This document shows, in pieces, positions 10,685 to 22,594 of a DNA stretch of 64,000 nucleotides. The stretch is taken from positions 434,001-498,000 of the forward strand of contig WIUZ02000018.1 in the NCBI GenBank assembly GCA_015956445.1, given 5' to 3'. The notes under the pieces were generated by a model. That model saw only the letters and a program-made list of their open reading frames with translations. It ran no database searches and was not told the DNA's origin. Position 1 is the first letter of the stretch. Every line of letters begins with the position of its first letter. Origin of the DNA: Thelephora terrestris (taxonomy: Eukaryota; Basidiomycota; Agaricomycetes; Thelephorales; Thelephoraceae). A program made the translations under genes and the position numbers.

Positions 10685-12755
10685 ATGACGAGTACGACTC
10701 GAGCCGCCAGAGGCCCCTCGCGTCTTCAGCTTCCTGAAGATGGCTTCAACCATCCATTCCAGGAATCTGAATGTGATGTGGGCCCACATCAAGGAAAGGA
10801 ACATCCTAGGACCGTGAGCAATGACCCCTCCTTCCGCACCACAACAAGTCCGAATGTTTCACCAGATCGTCGAGCTACGGATGTGTGCTCTTTCCAACCG
10901 TATTAGGGAGAAACCTGACTGGTGGGAGAAGATGGAAGATGAGAGTATTGTTGAGAAGTGGAGAGAAGAAGCTTTGTAACAAGCGGGAGAAGATGCCAAT
11001 CCGGAGTGGAAATTGACCCCAGGCATGGTATGTTTCGCTTTCCGCCTTAGATTCACTGTCACCGTTCCGAAAATAACACCTCAAGGTCAAATATGTACTT
11101 GAGGAGCTTTGAGGATACGCAGATTTACGTGATTCACAAACTGGGATAGAGGCACGGTTCTGCTCAGTGCGACGTCACAATTGCTGAACTGATATCGTGT
11201 GTGATTCCAGGTCGGCCCAGCAGAGCGCGTCTGGAAGTCCGACAAACTCATCCCGAGTTCCTTGCGGGAGAGATTGCTCGCGGCGGTGGCTCCTCTAGAG
11301 AGCGTTCCCGACTCCGAAAAGGACTGGCACCCTGGTTCCGATGGTCTCGTCCTTGACCTCGTCCACCCCTCTTTATATCCGATCGTCTATGAGCGCACGA
11401 TGAGTAAGAACCCAGGGTCTGCTAGCCCCACGGTCGTAGAGGCTCCCGAATTCTGTGATCCCACGTTCACATCCCAGACGTTCCAGTGGCTACCCTCCGA
11501 TTTCTCCGTCGATCCCAACGGGAAAGTCACCCTCGCCTCTCCGTACATCAACAACGTCCACCCAACTCGGCACAAAGACATCTGCTCTGTCATTCCTGAG
11601 ATCCTACAACACGCGCTCCCGATGTTCGAGCGGGTTTTGTCCGATGCGATCAGGCCACTTCTCCCGATGAGAATCGCCACGTCCGGTCTTTATGGAGAAG
11701 AGACTGCTGATTGCATCTGGGATGGTGTTATTCCTTGTCCCGGTTCGTTGAACGAAGAGGATCAGGAAGCATGGCTGGACAAGCATCCTTTCAAGACGCC
11801 TGATGCCAGAGAGCACTATGATGGAGATCTAGGGGTCATGGAAGATCGTATCTCTTTGAGGGACCGAACAATTCAAGTCATCGTCAAGCTCGCGAACATT
11901 GTTCTCACCCCTGAAAAGCCTGAATATCCTGGGGGCAAGTGGCACGTTGAAGGTCTGTATCAACAATTTCCTGCCGTGGAATGCTTCCAGCTTATATTCC
12001 TTTTTAAGGTATGATGAACGAGAACATCGTTTCTAGTTTCATCTATGTGAGTCTTCGCTGTGAGAACCGGTAGTCTTGTGTCCAACAGTTTTTCAGTACT
12101 ACGATTCGGAGAACATCAGCGAGAGTAGACTTGCGTTCAGGAGGGCAACATCAGAGCCACATGCCCACGAGCAAGACGATTCAAAATGCATGAGGGTCCT
12201 TTACGATATGGACCGGTAGGTTCCGCGTGTCTACGCTTACCAAAGTCGTCCGGTGAGCTGAAGGGAATGCATATTAGGGATCTACCCTTGGTTCAAAATA
12301 TCGGTGACGTGGTCACAAAGGCGCACAGATGTGTTGCATTCCCGAACCTGTACCAACATCAGGTTCAACCATTCCGCTTGGAGGATCCCACCAAACCCGG
12401 TCACAGAAAAATCCTGGTCTTTTTCTTGGTCGATCCGACCCAGACGATTCCTTCTGCCACGAATGTACCACCCCAACAGCGCGAGTGGGTTACCGAGGCC
12501 ATGCACAGCGCGGATGGAAATTCTGCGCTTGCGAAGCTCCCTGTCGAGGTCCTCACGATGATCTCGGAGGCGAACGATGGAACGATGACTCGTTCGGAGG
12601 CAGAAAAATACAGGGAGGAATTAATGGCTGAGAGGACTGTATTCGTGGAGGCGAACGATCAAGATTACTTTGGATTTGTCCGTACTCGCATTTGTCTTGC
12701 GTTGACCACTGACTGACCCTTCCATGCGGTGGCTTAGGAATTCAACATGTGGTAG
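10685..12755 (+). pseudogene. DUF4246 family protein, copy B (stops in exons 2 and 3)
   Basis: Closest to copy A and with the same seven-exon layout. Exon 1 starts at 10685 (MTSTTRAARG). In exon 2, the codon CAA of copy A (CAG in copy C) is TAA at 10977-10979. In exon 3, the CGA codon of copy A (CAG in copy C) is TGA, giving CTTTGAGGATAC near 11106. Relative to copy A both are C-to-T changes. Exon 4 (about 11211-12008) and the later exons stay open, with PGGKWHVEGLYQ, YQHQVQPFRLEDPTKPGHR and a terminal EFNMW ending at 12755, so decay is recent. Exon 4 lacks a few residues before the CIWDG motif compared with copies A and C. The GC donor of intron 3 is conserved. TM-2 follows. Confidence 0.82.
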
Positions 12756-13419
12756 GTTTCAAAATTTTACCCGCTCAGGCACATTTTCATGATCGCGTTT
12801 CACAGTGAGCATTGAAACTGTCGATGGAGGTGTGCGCCGTGCAAGCGGGGGTCAATGAATCCGTCGCTTGCTGATGGCATCCGAACTATACCCTGTGCAT
12901 TGAGCATCGGAGCCTCGAATCTTCCGACACTGGTCTCTGGGGTTGAAACTGATTTCCAACGGAAAACCCGCCTTCAACACAATTGTGGACCCAGTTTTTA
13001 TTGAACCAAGCCTACTCTGTTGCCATGCCACTTGCCAGAATCTACATTCCTAACACAAATAATTAATATTGATCCCACAATTTGTCGCTGAAAACTCTAG
13101 TGACCGGAGAGCAGCCAGGAGAAGCAAGTCCTCCTTCAAACTCTCCCAAACCAAAACTACTCAGCAGTGCTAGCAGGCGAGAACGAAAAGGTCAGGTGAA
13201 GATATCCCAATGAAGGGGAAACCTGCATCACTGGGGGAGAATAAGGGCTCCCTGGATCTTGCCATCACCGTTATAAATTCATCATGCATCATGTATCGTC
13301 TTTCAATCGGACTGAGGTGTTTATAACCAGTTTTTCCTTCGTATCCATCCAGCTCCTCAGACCTTTTCTTTGGCCTCCCTTTGGCCTCATCTATTGGGAT
13401 CCTGTCTCCAGTCTCAAGC
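12756..13419. other. Spacer between DUF4246 copy B and TM-2
   Basis: Noncoding and shorter than the A and C spacers. The first 110 bases match the A and C spacers, a middle part has been lost or replaced, and homology returns before TM-2 with GAGGTGTTTATAACC near 13316. Confidence 0.5.
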
Positions 13420-16180
13420 ATGTCAGATTCACTGGAGAAGCCCTGGTCAGATAGTCCTAATGCCCCACAAATCCCGTATGCGGTGTATTTTCCGGAGAAG
13501 GCAAACTTCGTAGGAGGGTTTCTTGGCGCAATATTTTACGGTGCGCCAACTTACCCATCTCTCTGTCCATGTGTACATTTTTCGATACACTGTCCTAGGA
13601 ATCGGCATTGCTCTGTTCTTCCGATGTGCGGACGCTTTGCTCAATCGTGAAAATCACAGAACGAAGGCCATCAAGTGGGGACTTGTGGTCCACACTGCGG
13701 TTATGTTCATGTGCTTGACGGCATCTGGCTGGTTATACGCAGACAGTCTAATGCTTTCCTACATCGATAAGCGGCAATTCCCTGGTGTCGACGGCGCGCT
13801 CCAGCCTGGACCCTTGGGATACTTCATGCGCTGTCGGACATGAGAACAACTATGTCATTATTTATGATAATTCACCACAACAAGATTAGATTAGATAAGA
13901 TAACAGTCTTATCAGATAAGATTAGATTAGATAAGGACAAGAAACTCATGGAAAGTTACAGAAAGTTACAGAAAGTTCAGGAACATCCTAGAATACGCCG
14001 GAACATCCTGGAACTTGCCGGAATGTTCTAGAAGGTGACGGAACGTCACACCCCATGTGACACCGGTCACGCTTTTGTGACATTTTGTCACGCTTGTGAC
14101 GTCTGTCACTCCATTAATTACCATAGAATACAGTAGAAGGCCATAGAACGTTCTAGAATAATCTCACATGAAAAAGTATATAAAGAACTCACCCCCAGTT
14201 CTAAGGAAAGGCAACTCACCCATAACCTTTTACCCCTCTCTCTCTCTCTACCCAACAGCTGTTGGCCACTGGCCAGTAGTTGCCCCCTCTATCCCCTCTT
14301 CTCTCTATAACCCACCCTCTTTTACTCTACCCCTTTTCACCAAGACCTCTACTTTGCCTCACCTCCTTAGGCCTGAGTGGTTGAGTGATTTTCAGTAATC
14401 ACATACCATTTTGAGCCCCACCTCTGTGTGAATAAGTTCTAAGTTTGGACTTCTGAATAAGCTTAGTACACTTGACTCTGTGACGTAGCAATATCCTTAT
14501 CTCTGTTAGTACTGAAGGCAGACCCTTCAGGCAGAGAGTATTCTACCTCAGACTAGTGACTGACTAGGTGACAGACAGATTTAGTAAAAGTACCACATTG
14601 GTATCCGACATATCAGTATCTCAGACATATCAAGAAGTTTATCTTATCAAGACAGGTTCTCAAGTTTCAGCAGTATCAAGTTATCAGACGTATCTCAGCA
14701 GCATTTGGACGCACCTCAGCAGTATATTGACAGATCATCAAAACCACTCAGACATATCAGCACAGCCTCAGAAGTATTAGCACAGCCACCCCCCTTAACA
14801 CAGCCACAGCACAGCCACTTACACAGCCACAGTGCACAGCATTCTACACAGCCTTCTTCACAGCCTCATACACAGCCTCGATCGTATCAGTTTCACACAT
14901 CATTATCTCCATTCCCGATCATCAGCGTAGATCAGGAACTCCATTCTTATCAAGATCAGCAACCCCCTTTACATTATTACTAGGTGTTTGGACCAGGGAA
15001 TATACGTGCAGTAGTGATAAAGGTTACTGAACCCCTCTGAACACATCTGAAGGACCTACAACCTCCTTCAGCGAACTCATCAGGACAAGGAGCCGGAAAG
15101 TACGAAACCCCGCCCACCCTGTGGAGTTGATAGTCGGGATAACTGACTTCTCAACCAGCCTACTTAGTTGTTAACGCTTAGCTTCTAAGTAAACCAAGAA
15201 GGACTAGTAAGAGTTCTTATAGACCTCTTCACTACAACCCTAGCGAACTCGACAGCGCGCTAATGCGATTAACGCCGTCGCCGACCTTATGTTTCTCTTA
15301 AACCAATTGCTAGCCGATGGATTCTTGGTAAGCCTGTGCCACACTTGAGTGCCTAGATGTTCAACGTAGGCTGCCCACAGCTCTATCGTTGCTATACTAT
15401 CTACTCCATGAATTGTCGGTTCATGGTCTTCCCATGTTTATTGTACCTCGCCGCTATTGGTGTGTGTTCAATTCTTTGAAAATTGGCAGCGATACTCTTG
15501 GACAACGTCACTGACTCACAGATACAGCAACGGGTGTCACCACCACATACAGCCAGGACCCGGATGTAAGCACTATCTACGCGGAGACCCTTTTGCGAAC
15601 AACCGGTGCTTCATACGCCGCAATTTCCCTTGCGCTCAATGTCATCCTCACCCTCATGATTATCACACGACTCGTCCTGCATATCAGAAACATTCGAAAT
15701 ACCACGGGGGGCTCAACTGAAGCTGGTGGATTGTACAAGCCCATCATCAGCATGCTTGTCGAGTCTTGTGCGCTTTACGCAACCACCTATCTGGTATATA
15801 TCGTGACGATGGAAATCGATTTGTACCCTTTCTTCGCCTTCAGACCTATCCTCTCAGTGACTCAGGTTTGTGCTGTTCTCATGCGTAATATTGGAGGGTT
15901 GTAGTCTAATCGCCATGATGAACAGTTTATCGCTCCGCTGCTCATCGTGCTACGGGTAGCCAACCGGACCGCGGTGACAAGTGACTCTTTCAGCTCCAGC
16001 AACCTTGGTTCAATTCGTTTCAGGGATCAAGAGCATTCGACGAGCGATGACGGAACAGTTCCTGATGGGAGCGGCCACGTGGGTTCAACAGAGATGAGTG
16101 CGGAGGTTCTTGGTGAAGTAGGGGTTGTGGCCGAGAATACCATCGAAAAAGTTCCGTTAGAAGGGTTTTCGCAAAATTGA
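13420..16180 (+). pseudogene. Seven-transmembrane family protein TM-2, split by a solo-LTR-like element
   Basis: Starts MSDSLEKPWSDSPNAPQ at 13420. Exon 2 carries GIGIALFFRCADALL, SGWLYADSLMLSYIDKRQ and FPGVDGALQPGPLGY. At 13831 it is interrupted by a 1423 bp element (13832-15254) flanked by GCGC. Coding resumes as ANAINAVADLMFLLNQ and LLADGFL, then exon 3, exon 4 (ESCALYATTYLVY, FRPILSVTQ) and the last exon (LLIVLRVANRTAVTSDSF), with the stop at 16178-16180. With the element and one GCGC removed, the junction has the same length as TM-3, so the gene was open before insertion. As it stands the frame ends in the element. Confidence 0.8.
13832..15254. mobile_element. Solo-LTR-like element (1.42 kb) in TM-2
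   Basis: The ends are TGTCGGACATGAG and CGAACTCGACA, a TGTCG/CGACA inverted pair. The 4 bp target duplication GCGC lies at 13828-13831 and 15255-15258. It contains no coding region, which fits a lone LTR left by LTR-LTR recombination. Internal features include a TATA-like AGTATATAAAGAAC near 14175, tandem AGAAAGTTAC units at about 13951-13980, and a CACAGCC-rich tract at about 14782-14880. An intact element with flanking LTRs was not seen in the window, so the solo-LTR class is inferred from ends and length. Confidence 0.65.
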
Positions 16181-16948
16181 TACCCCTCCACCGACCATCA
16201 TTCAACTTCCCCACTTCCACTGTTGAAACCGTAAAATCGTGTTGAGCCACTTCGACATTGACTCGCTCCGATTCAGTTTCCATTTGTACATAAAATTGTA
16301 TTTATTTTTGCATCAGTCCTTCGCGAAGAGGTCAGTCAAATCGAGAGGTTCCAGGGTGAGAGTGAGGAGATGGAGCAATCGTGAGCAGGTAAATATTCGC
16401 GGGGTGGCTGAACGTCCAGCACAAATCCACAGCGTGCTCGTAGGGGGTTCGTGCAAGGGGGCACTCGATCACAACACCAAAGTGGGAAGCCCCGGGGCTA
16501 GGTGGGTCGCCCCCCTAGGTACCGTCCCCTCGCAAACCGTTCCTCCTCCGCCTCTGAATTCGAGGCTGGATCCCAGCCTACCCCGGGGCGTTCACCGTGG
16601 TCCACGAAATCAAACGAGTGAGGATTTCGGTGGATTGACTTCTCAAAATCATCCTATAGTTGCCAGCTTGCTGTGCAACAGGGAGAGGACTCAAGTCTGT
16701 TATACTTGGTACACGACTTGGACTCATCCCCGTACCAATCCACGGCTGCGGAGGAACGACCAAGCCATCGTTGTACAAAAGGGTAGCGCAGCAAACTCCA
16801 CTATTTTTTTCTCACGACCGGTCATCATGTAGTCAACCCGCCACGTCGCAACCCCCGAATCAGTGAAACTGACATCGCCAACACTAATCAGTAGCGCCAA
16901 CCCCACGCTGTATAAGGATGCGCCTGCGAAAGACACGGGTTGACCACT
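16181..16948. other. Spacer after TM-2, holding a 72 bp shuttled repeat
   Basis: No gene supported. It contains the unit-tail sequence (16327-16410) and a 72 bp repeat (16508-16579) shared with 27524-27595. From about 16830 a decayed DUF4246 promoter begins, with TGTATAAGGA near 16910. Confidence 0.5.
16508..16579 (+). repeat. 72 bp dispersed repeat, copy 1
   Basis: Identical except for one base to the reverse complement of 27524-27595. It begins CGCCCCCCTAGGTACCG and ends in the palindrome GGCTGGATCCCAGCC. CCCCGGGGC is present on both sides (near 16491 and 16582). Function unknown. Confidence 0.7.
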
Positions 16949-17690
16949 AACCCCTGCCGTGGGGGGATCGACCTTCTGGCAAAGTACCTCGATCGTTCAG
17001 GGGCCCTCCTCCACTTCAGCTTTCAAGAGATGGCTTCACCCATCCATTCGAGGAATTTGCTTTGGTGCAGGAACATCCGAGGACTGTGAGTGGCAATCCT
17101 TTTCCCGTGTCACACCAGGTTCCCATTTCCGACTTGTTTTCGGTCAGATCGTCGAGCTACCGATGTGCCCTCCCCTAATTACTTCGAGCATGGTATATCC
17201 TGCCTCCCAGCTTAGAGCCGCTGCCATCGCCCAGAATCCAACGTCTCAAGATGGACTCGAAAGGTTTCATGGTTGCGCAGATTGCGTGATTTGGGGACCA
17301 GGATCAAGGCAAAACCTAGCTTGTAGAGTCACAATCCTTGAACCGATACCATAAGCTGTTCCAGGTCGGTCCAGTGGAGCGTATCCGGAAGTCTGACGAG
17401 CTCAACCAGAGTTCCATATAGGACCTGCCTCCCAAACAGTTCTGGTGGCCCCAGAATTTGCATCCGGTGATTTCAAGTTCAAACGTTCACATCTGATAAG
17501 TGCCAGTGGCTGCCGTCGTCCCTCTCTATGATGGCGAAAATCCATCTCCGAACTCGGCACCAATATCTTTTTCTATCATTCCCGGATGTGACAATACGCG
17601 CTCCCGATATTCCAGAGGGTTCTATGACGCCTTCTCCCGAACCTATCCACAAGTCGGCTGTCATCCTGGACATTTTTGCTTCGTGAGTTG
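16949..17690 (+). pseudogene. Decayed DUF4246 relic between copies B and C
   Basis: Fragments align to the paralogs in order: a start region with MGGST, exon 1 residues ending at a GTGAGT donor near 17087, a collapsed exon 2 (CGAGCTACCGATGTGCCC), an exon 3/4 junction (GGTCGGTCCAGTGGAGCG near 17366) and scattered exon 4 pieces (CAGTGGCTGCC near 17502, ACGCGCTCCCGATATTC near 17594). Stops and deletions are numerous. It marks an older duplication. Confidence 0.65.
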
Positions 17691-18236
17691 TTTCAGCTGC
17701 CCATACGCGGGCTCACGGAAACTTCTCCCGTCTACGCTCTGGTGTCACCCGCCCATATCGAAGGGGTTGATGGGGATAGCGCCCTTGCGGCTTCTGCACG
17801 ACGACCTCTTCCGTTGTCTAATATTATGAACAAATAGGAGCAATTGACAAGTTTCATCCAAATGAATGACTCTCTCGGTGCTTGTCGTCTCAGCAACTGG
17901 TAGACAGACCGTTAAGTTGGTCGTCGACGAGGCCGGGAGACGGAGAACCTGTTACGGCACTTCCTCTGCTCACATCTACTTGATATGAGGGCTCAGAACT
18001 CGAAGCAAAGGCCGGCGTTTGTGGAGGGCGGAATGCCCGCTCAGCGCTTGGGACGGACTCATGGTTCCAGCGTTTTTTCGCACGACTGCTCGTCCTAGTC
18101 AATCGCCACGTCGGCAACTCCCAGATCAGCGAAATCTAAATTGCCGACGTTACACGGCATGATCCGGGAGCGCCGGTGCCTCACCCTATATAAGAACGTC
18201 GCTGCAAAAGGTGTGGGTTGACCACCACCTTCCACC
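17691..18236. other. Promoter region of DUF4246 copy C
   Basis: Noncoding. The last 200 bases are homologous to the promoters of copies A and B (CGCACGACTGCTCGTCC, CAACTCCCAGATCAGC). TATATAAG at 18187-18194 precedes the ATG by 43 bp. Confidence 0.55.
18187..18194 (+). promoter_or_regulatory. TATA box of DUF4246 copy C
   Basis: TATATAAG within CCCTATATAAGAACG, at the same spacing to the ATG as in copy A. Confidence 0.6.
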
Positions 18237-20361
18237 ATGGGAAAATCGACCCTACCTAGAAGATCACCTCGGTTCTACAAAGGCCCCCCGCCTCTTCAGC
18301 TTCCAAAAGACGGTTTCAAACACCCATTCCAAGAATCAGATATAGACCCGGGACCTGAGCAAGGGAAGGAACATCCCAAGACTGTGAGTGTGAATCCTCT
18401 TCCTGCACCCCCAAAGTTCCAATTTACGATACGATTTTGATCAGATTGTCGAGCTACGGATGTGTGCTCTCTCCAATCGTATCAGAGAAAAACCTAACTG
18501 GTGGGAGAAGATGCAAGACGATGCGATCGTCGAGAAGTGGAGAGATGAAGCTTTGCAGCAAACAGGAGACGATGACAACCCGGAGTGGGAATTGACTCCA
18601 GGCATGGTATATATCGCCTCCCGTCTTAGGTTCGCTAGCACCATTCTGAATCTAACGTCTTAAGGTCAACTACGTACTCGAGGAGCTTCAGGGGTACGCG
18701 GATTTGCGAGATCCAGAAACTGGGATTGAGGCACGATTCAGTTTGCGACATCACAACTACTGAGCTGATACCATGCGCGATTCTAGGTTGGTCCTGCAGA
18801 ACGTATCTGGAAGTCCGACGGACTTATCCCAGTTTCCTTGCGAGAGAAACTGCTTGCAGCCGTGGCTCCCCTAGAAGGTGTTCCCGACTCCGAAAAGGAC
18901 TGGCACCCTGGTTCCGACGGCCTTGTTTTCGACCTTGTCCATCCGTCTTTATATTCAGTCGTCTACGGGCGCACAATGAGAAAAGGTCCAAGATCTGGAC
19001 TGAAGGCCCTGGTAGCTCCGAGGTTTGAATCTGGTGATTTAAAGTTCACATCCGAGAGGTTCCAGTGGCTGCCCTCCGATTTCCTCATCGACGGTGATGG
19101 GAAAGCCACCCTCGCATCTCCGTACATCAACAACGTCCATCCAACTCAGCATAAAGAACTTTGCTCTGTTATTCCAGAAATCTTACAACGCGCACTCCCA
19201 ATGTTCGAACGCGTATTGTCTGACACGATCAGGCAACTTCTCCCGATGAGAATCGTCACATCCGGTGGTCGCGGATTTAACAACGAGGAGACCGCTGATT
19301 GCATCTGGGAGGACGGGATGCCATATCCCGGTTCTTCGAGCGAAGAGGAATGCGAAGAGGATCAGGAAGCATGGCTGGATAAGCACAGCTTCAAGACGCC
19401 TGATGCCAGGGAGCACTATGATGGAGATCTAAAGGTCATGGGGGAACGGATCTCGCTGAAAGGCCGAACGCTGCAAGTCATTGTCAAGCTCGCGAACGTT
19501 GTTCTTACCCCGGAGAAGCCCGATTATCCTGGGGGGAAATGGCACGTTGAAGGTTTGCACCAACGGTTATTTGTGATGGATCACTTTCAGCTAAAGTTGT
19601 ATTTCAAGGTATGCGAAACGAACAAATCGTCTCTAGCTTCATATACGTAAGTCTTCGCCGTGGCTGTGGGAGCTGGCAGCTTTATGTCTAGCGGTGTTTC
19701 AGTATTATGATTCGGAGAACATCAGCGCGAGTATACTTGCTTTCAGGAGGGCGACATCAGAGCCCTATAACCACGAACAAGATGATGAAAAGTGCATGAG
19801 GGTCCTCTACGATATAGAGCGGTAGGTTCCGCGTGTCTACGTTTACCAAAGTCGTCTGGCGAGCTGAAGGGAACGTATATTAGGGAATTGCCCTTGGTTC
19901 AAGATGTCGGCGACGTGGTCACGAAGACGCATAGATGTGTCGCATTCCCGAACCTGTATCAACATCAGGTTCAACCATTCCACTTGGAGGATCCCACCAA
20001 ACCCGGTCACAGAAAAATCCTGGTCTTTTTCTTGGTCGATCCGACCCAGACGATTCCTTCCGCCACGAATGTACCACCCCAACAGCGCGAATGGGTGACA
20101 GAGGCCATACACAGCGCGGATGCAAATTCGACGCTTGCGAAGCTCCCTGTCGAGATCCTCACGATGATCTCGAAGAAGATCGATGGGACGATGACTTGTT
20201 TGGAGGCGGAGGAATACAGGGAGGAATTGATGGCTGAGAGGACTGTGTTCGTGGAGGAGAACGATAAAGGTTACTTTGGATATGTCCGTACCCGCACTTC
20301 ACTTGTGTTGACCATTGACTGACCCTTCCATACGGTGGTCTAGGAATTCAACATGTGGTAG
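18237..20361 (+). CDS. DUF4246 family protein, copy C (intact)
   Basis: The only fully open copy. Exons: 18237-18383, 18445-18606, 18665-18730, 18787-19608, 19703-19821, 19884-20283, 20344-20361, giving 577 residues, normal for the family. The N-terminal part (KPNWWEKMQDDAIVEKW) is followed by EKDWHPGSDGLVFDLVHPSL, FQWLPSDFLID, SPYINNVHP, LQVIVKLANVVLTPEK and GGKWHVEGLHQ. The C-terminal part has HRCVAFPNLYQHQVQPFHL, KPGHRKILVFFLVDPTQ and VPPQQREWV, ending EFNMW. The HxE, later H, then R pattern resembles a 2-oxoglutarate/Fe(II) oxygenase core; this is inference and no substrate is known. Intron 3 (18731-18786) uses a GC donor. No signal peptide or TM segment is seen, so a soluble protein is likely. 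TM-3 lies 0.9 kb downstream. Confidence 0.88.
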
Positions 20362-21269
20362 GTTTCCAACTTTTACCCGCTCAGGCACGTTTTCATGATT
20401 GCGTTTTACAGTGAACATTGAAACTATCAATGGAGGTGTGCGCTGTGCAAGCGGGGGTCGATGAATCATGGAAGGTTTCATCACCGATGTAGAAGAACGG
20501 TTTGCTCGGAATCCGACCCATCCAACGATGTGCGACCAACGCGAGATAAGCGAGTGAACTGGTGCCGAGATCTTCGGCAGCGAAGCCCCCCTGAACAAGA
20601 ATGAATTCGACGGTGTCAGATTTTGGTCTTGCGGATCACGCCAAACAGAGGAAATGGACACCCACAGTCCCAACAGATGTGGGCAAACAAACAGAACTCC
20701 GTGGGCACTGGGCAGCCCTGGTTAACTGGCGCCCGTTGTCGATCATCTGTCACGGGCAATCGCTGCACCTGGTTCTCCGTGGCACCCACCCCTCGACAAT
20801 TTAAGTCAGGTCCTAAATTCCACCGGCTTTTGATTCCTGTTGATCGCCGCTCGATTCAGTTGAGTTTCAGGCAAACGTGCGCTTTCCATACCTCAGTGTT
20901 CAAGACTAAGCGTCCCTTTCCCTGACTTACTGATGCCGTACAAGCCGTATCCATGCATTGAGCGCTGGGTCTTGGGTTTTCCCATCGGTCCCTGGGGTCG
21001 TGAATTGATGCGGTCCCAGGCCTTTCAACCTTTTATTGAATCGGACGTACTCTGCCGCCATGCCACTTGTAAGGGTTGACATACCTAACACAAACGACGA
21101 ATATTGATTCCAGCCATGGCCGTTGGCATCACTGGGTGAGAACAAGGGCTCTCTGAAACTTGCCGCCACCGTTTCGAATTCATCAAGCATGATGTATCGT
21201 CTTGCAACCGGACTGAGGTGTTTATAACCCGTTCCTCATTCTCCGAAGACCCTTCTTCCAGACTTAAGC
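20362..21269. other. Spacer between DUF4246 copy C and TM-3
   Basis: Noncoding and collinear with 3119-4030. GAGGTGTTTATAACCCGTT at 21216-21234 is the likely TM-3 core promoter. Confidence 0.55.
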
Positions 21270-22594
21270 ATGTCCGATTCACAGGAGAAGCCTTGGTCAG
21301 ATAATCCCAATGCCCCGCAAATCCCATATGCGGTGTATTTTCCGGAGAGGGTATATTTCTTGGGAATTTTTCTTGGCTCGATATTGAACGGTGCGCCAAC
21401 TTATTCATCCTGCCCACGTGTGCATTGTTTGTTTGATGCATCATCCTAGGAATTGGCATTGCTCTGTTCTTCCGATGTATGGGTGCTTTGCTCAATTATG
21501 AAAATCGCAGAACAAAGCCCATAAAGTGGGGACTTGTGATCCAAACTGCGGTTATGTTTATGCTCTTGACGGCATCTGGCTGGTTGTACGCTGACTATCT
21601 GATGCTTTGTTACATCGATAAGCGGCAATTTCCTGGTGTCGATGGCGCGCTCCCTCCTGGACCCTTAGGATGCTCCCTCCTCACCAATCCAATCATCACC
21701 GTCGCCAATCTTCTATTTCTCTTGAACCAATTGCTAGCCGATGGGTTCTTGGTAAGCTTGTTCCACGCCTAACTGCTCAGATTTTTAACGTAGGCTGCCC
21801 CACAGCTCTATCGTTGCCATACTATCTACTCCATGAATCATTGGTTCATCGTGTTCCCATGCTTACTGTACCTCGCCTCTATGGGTGCGTATTTAACTCT
21901 TTAAAAGTTGGCAGCAATACCCTTAAATAACGTCACCGATACAGCAACGGGTATCACCCTCATATACGATGAGAGCCCGGTTGTAAATTTCGTTCCGAAG
22001 ATCCTTTCCCGAACAATCGGTGCTTCATACTCTGCAATTTCCCTTTCACTCAATGTCATCCTCACCTTCATGATTATCACACGCCTCGTCCTTCATATCA
22101 GGAACATTCGAAATGCTACGGGGGGTTTAATCGAAGCTAGTGGATTGTACAAGTCCGTCATCAGCATGCTTATCGAGTCTTGTGCTCTTTACGCAACCAG
22201 CTATCTGGCATATGCTGTGACGATGGTTCTCAATGGGTACATGTCGCTCGTCTTCGGACCTATCCTCGCAGTGACTCAGGTTTGTGCCGTCATCATGCGC
22301 AATATTGGAGGGGCGTAGTCTAATCACCACGTTAAACAGTTTATCGCCCCATTGCTCATCGTGCTACGGGTCGCCAACCGGACCGCGGTGACAAGTGACT
22401 CTTTCGGCTCCAGCGACCCTGGTTCGATTCGTTTCAGGGATAAAGAACATTCGGCAAGCGATGACGGAACAGTTCCTGATGGGAGCAGCCCCGTGGGTTC
22501 AACAGAATCGAGTGAGGAGGTTCCTAATGAAGTAGGGGTTGTGGCCGAGAGTACCATCGAGGAAGTCCAGTTCGAAGGGTCTTCGCACAATTGA
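21270..22594 (+). CDS. Seven-transmembrane family protein TM-3 (intact reference copy)
   Basis: Exons: 21270-21390, 21450-21751, 21806-21884, 21945-22279, 22340-22594, all with GT-AG introns, giving 363 residues. Seven hydrophobic segments can be read: around GIFLGSILNGIGIALFF, KWGLVIQTAVMFMLL, ITVANLLFLLNQLL, WFIVFPCLLYLASM, SLSLNVILTFMIITRLVL, the ESCALYATSYLAY segment, and PILAVTQFIAPLLIVLR. Family signatures are FPGVDG, LLADGFLLYRC, SGLYKS and ESCALYA. The acidic, Ser-rich tail (about 75 residues) is likely cytosolic. The family resembles widespread basidiomycete multi-pass proteins without a known function; a receptor-like topology is possible but unproven. It pairs with the intact DUF4246 copy C upstream. 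Confidence 0.85.

Noticed and set aside
13951-14040. AGAAAGTTAC / GGAACATCC short repeats as a CRISPR-like array
   Set aside because: The units are short, contiguous, without spacers, in a eukaryotic LTR-like element.
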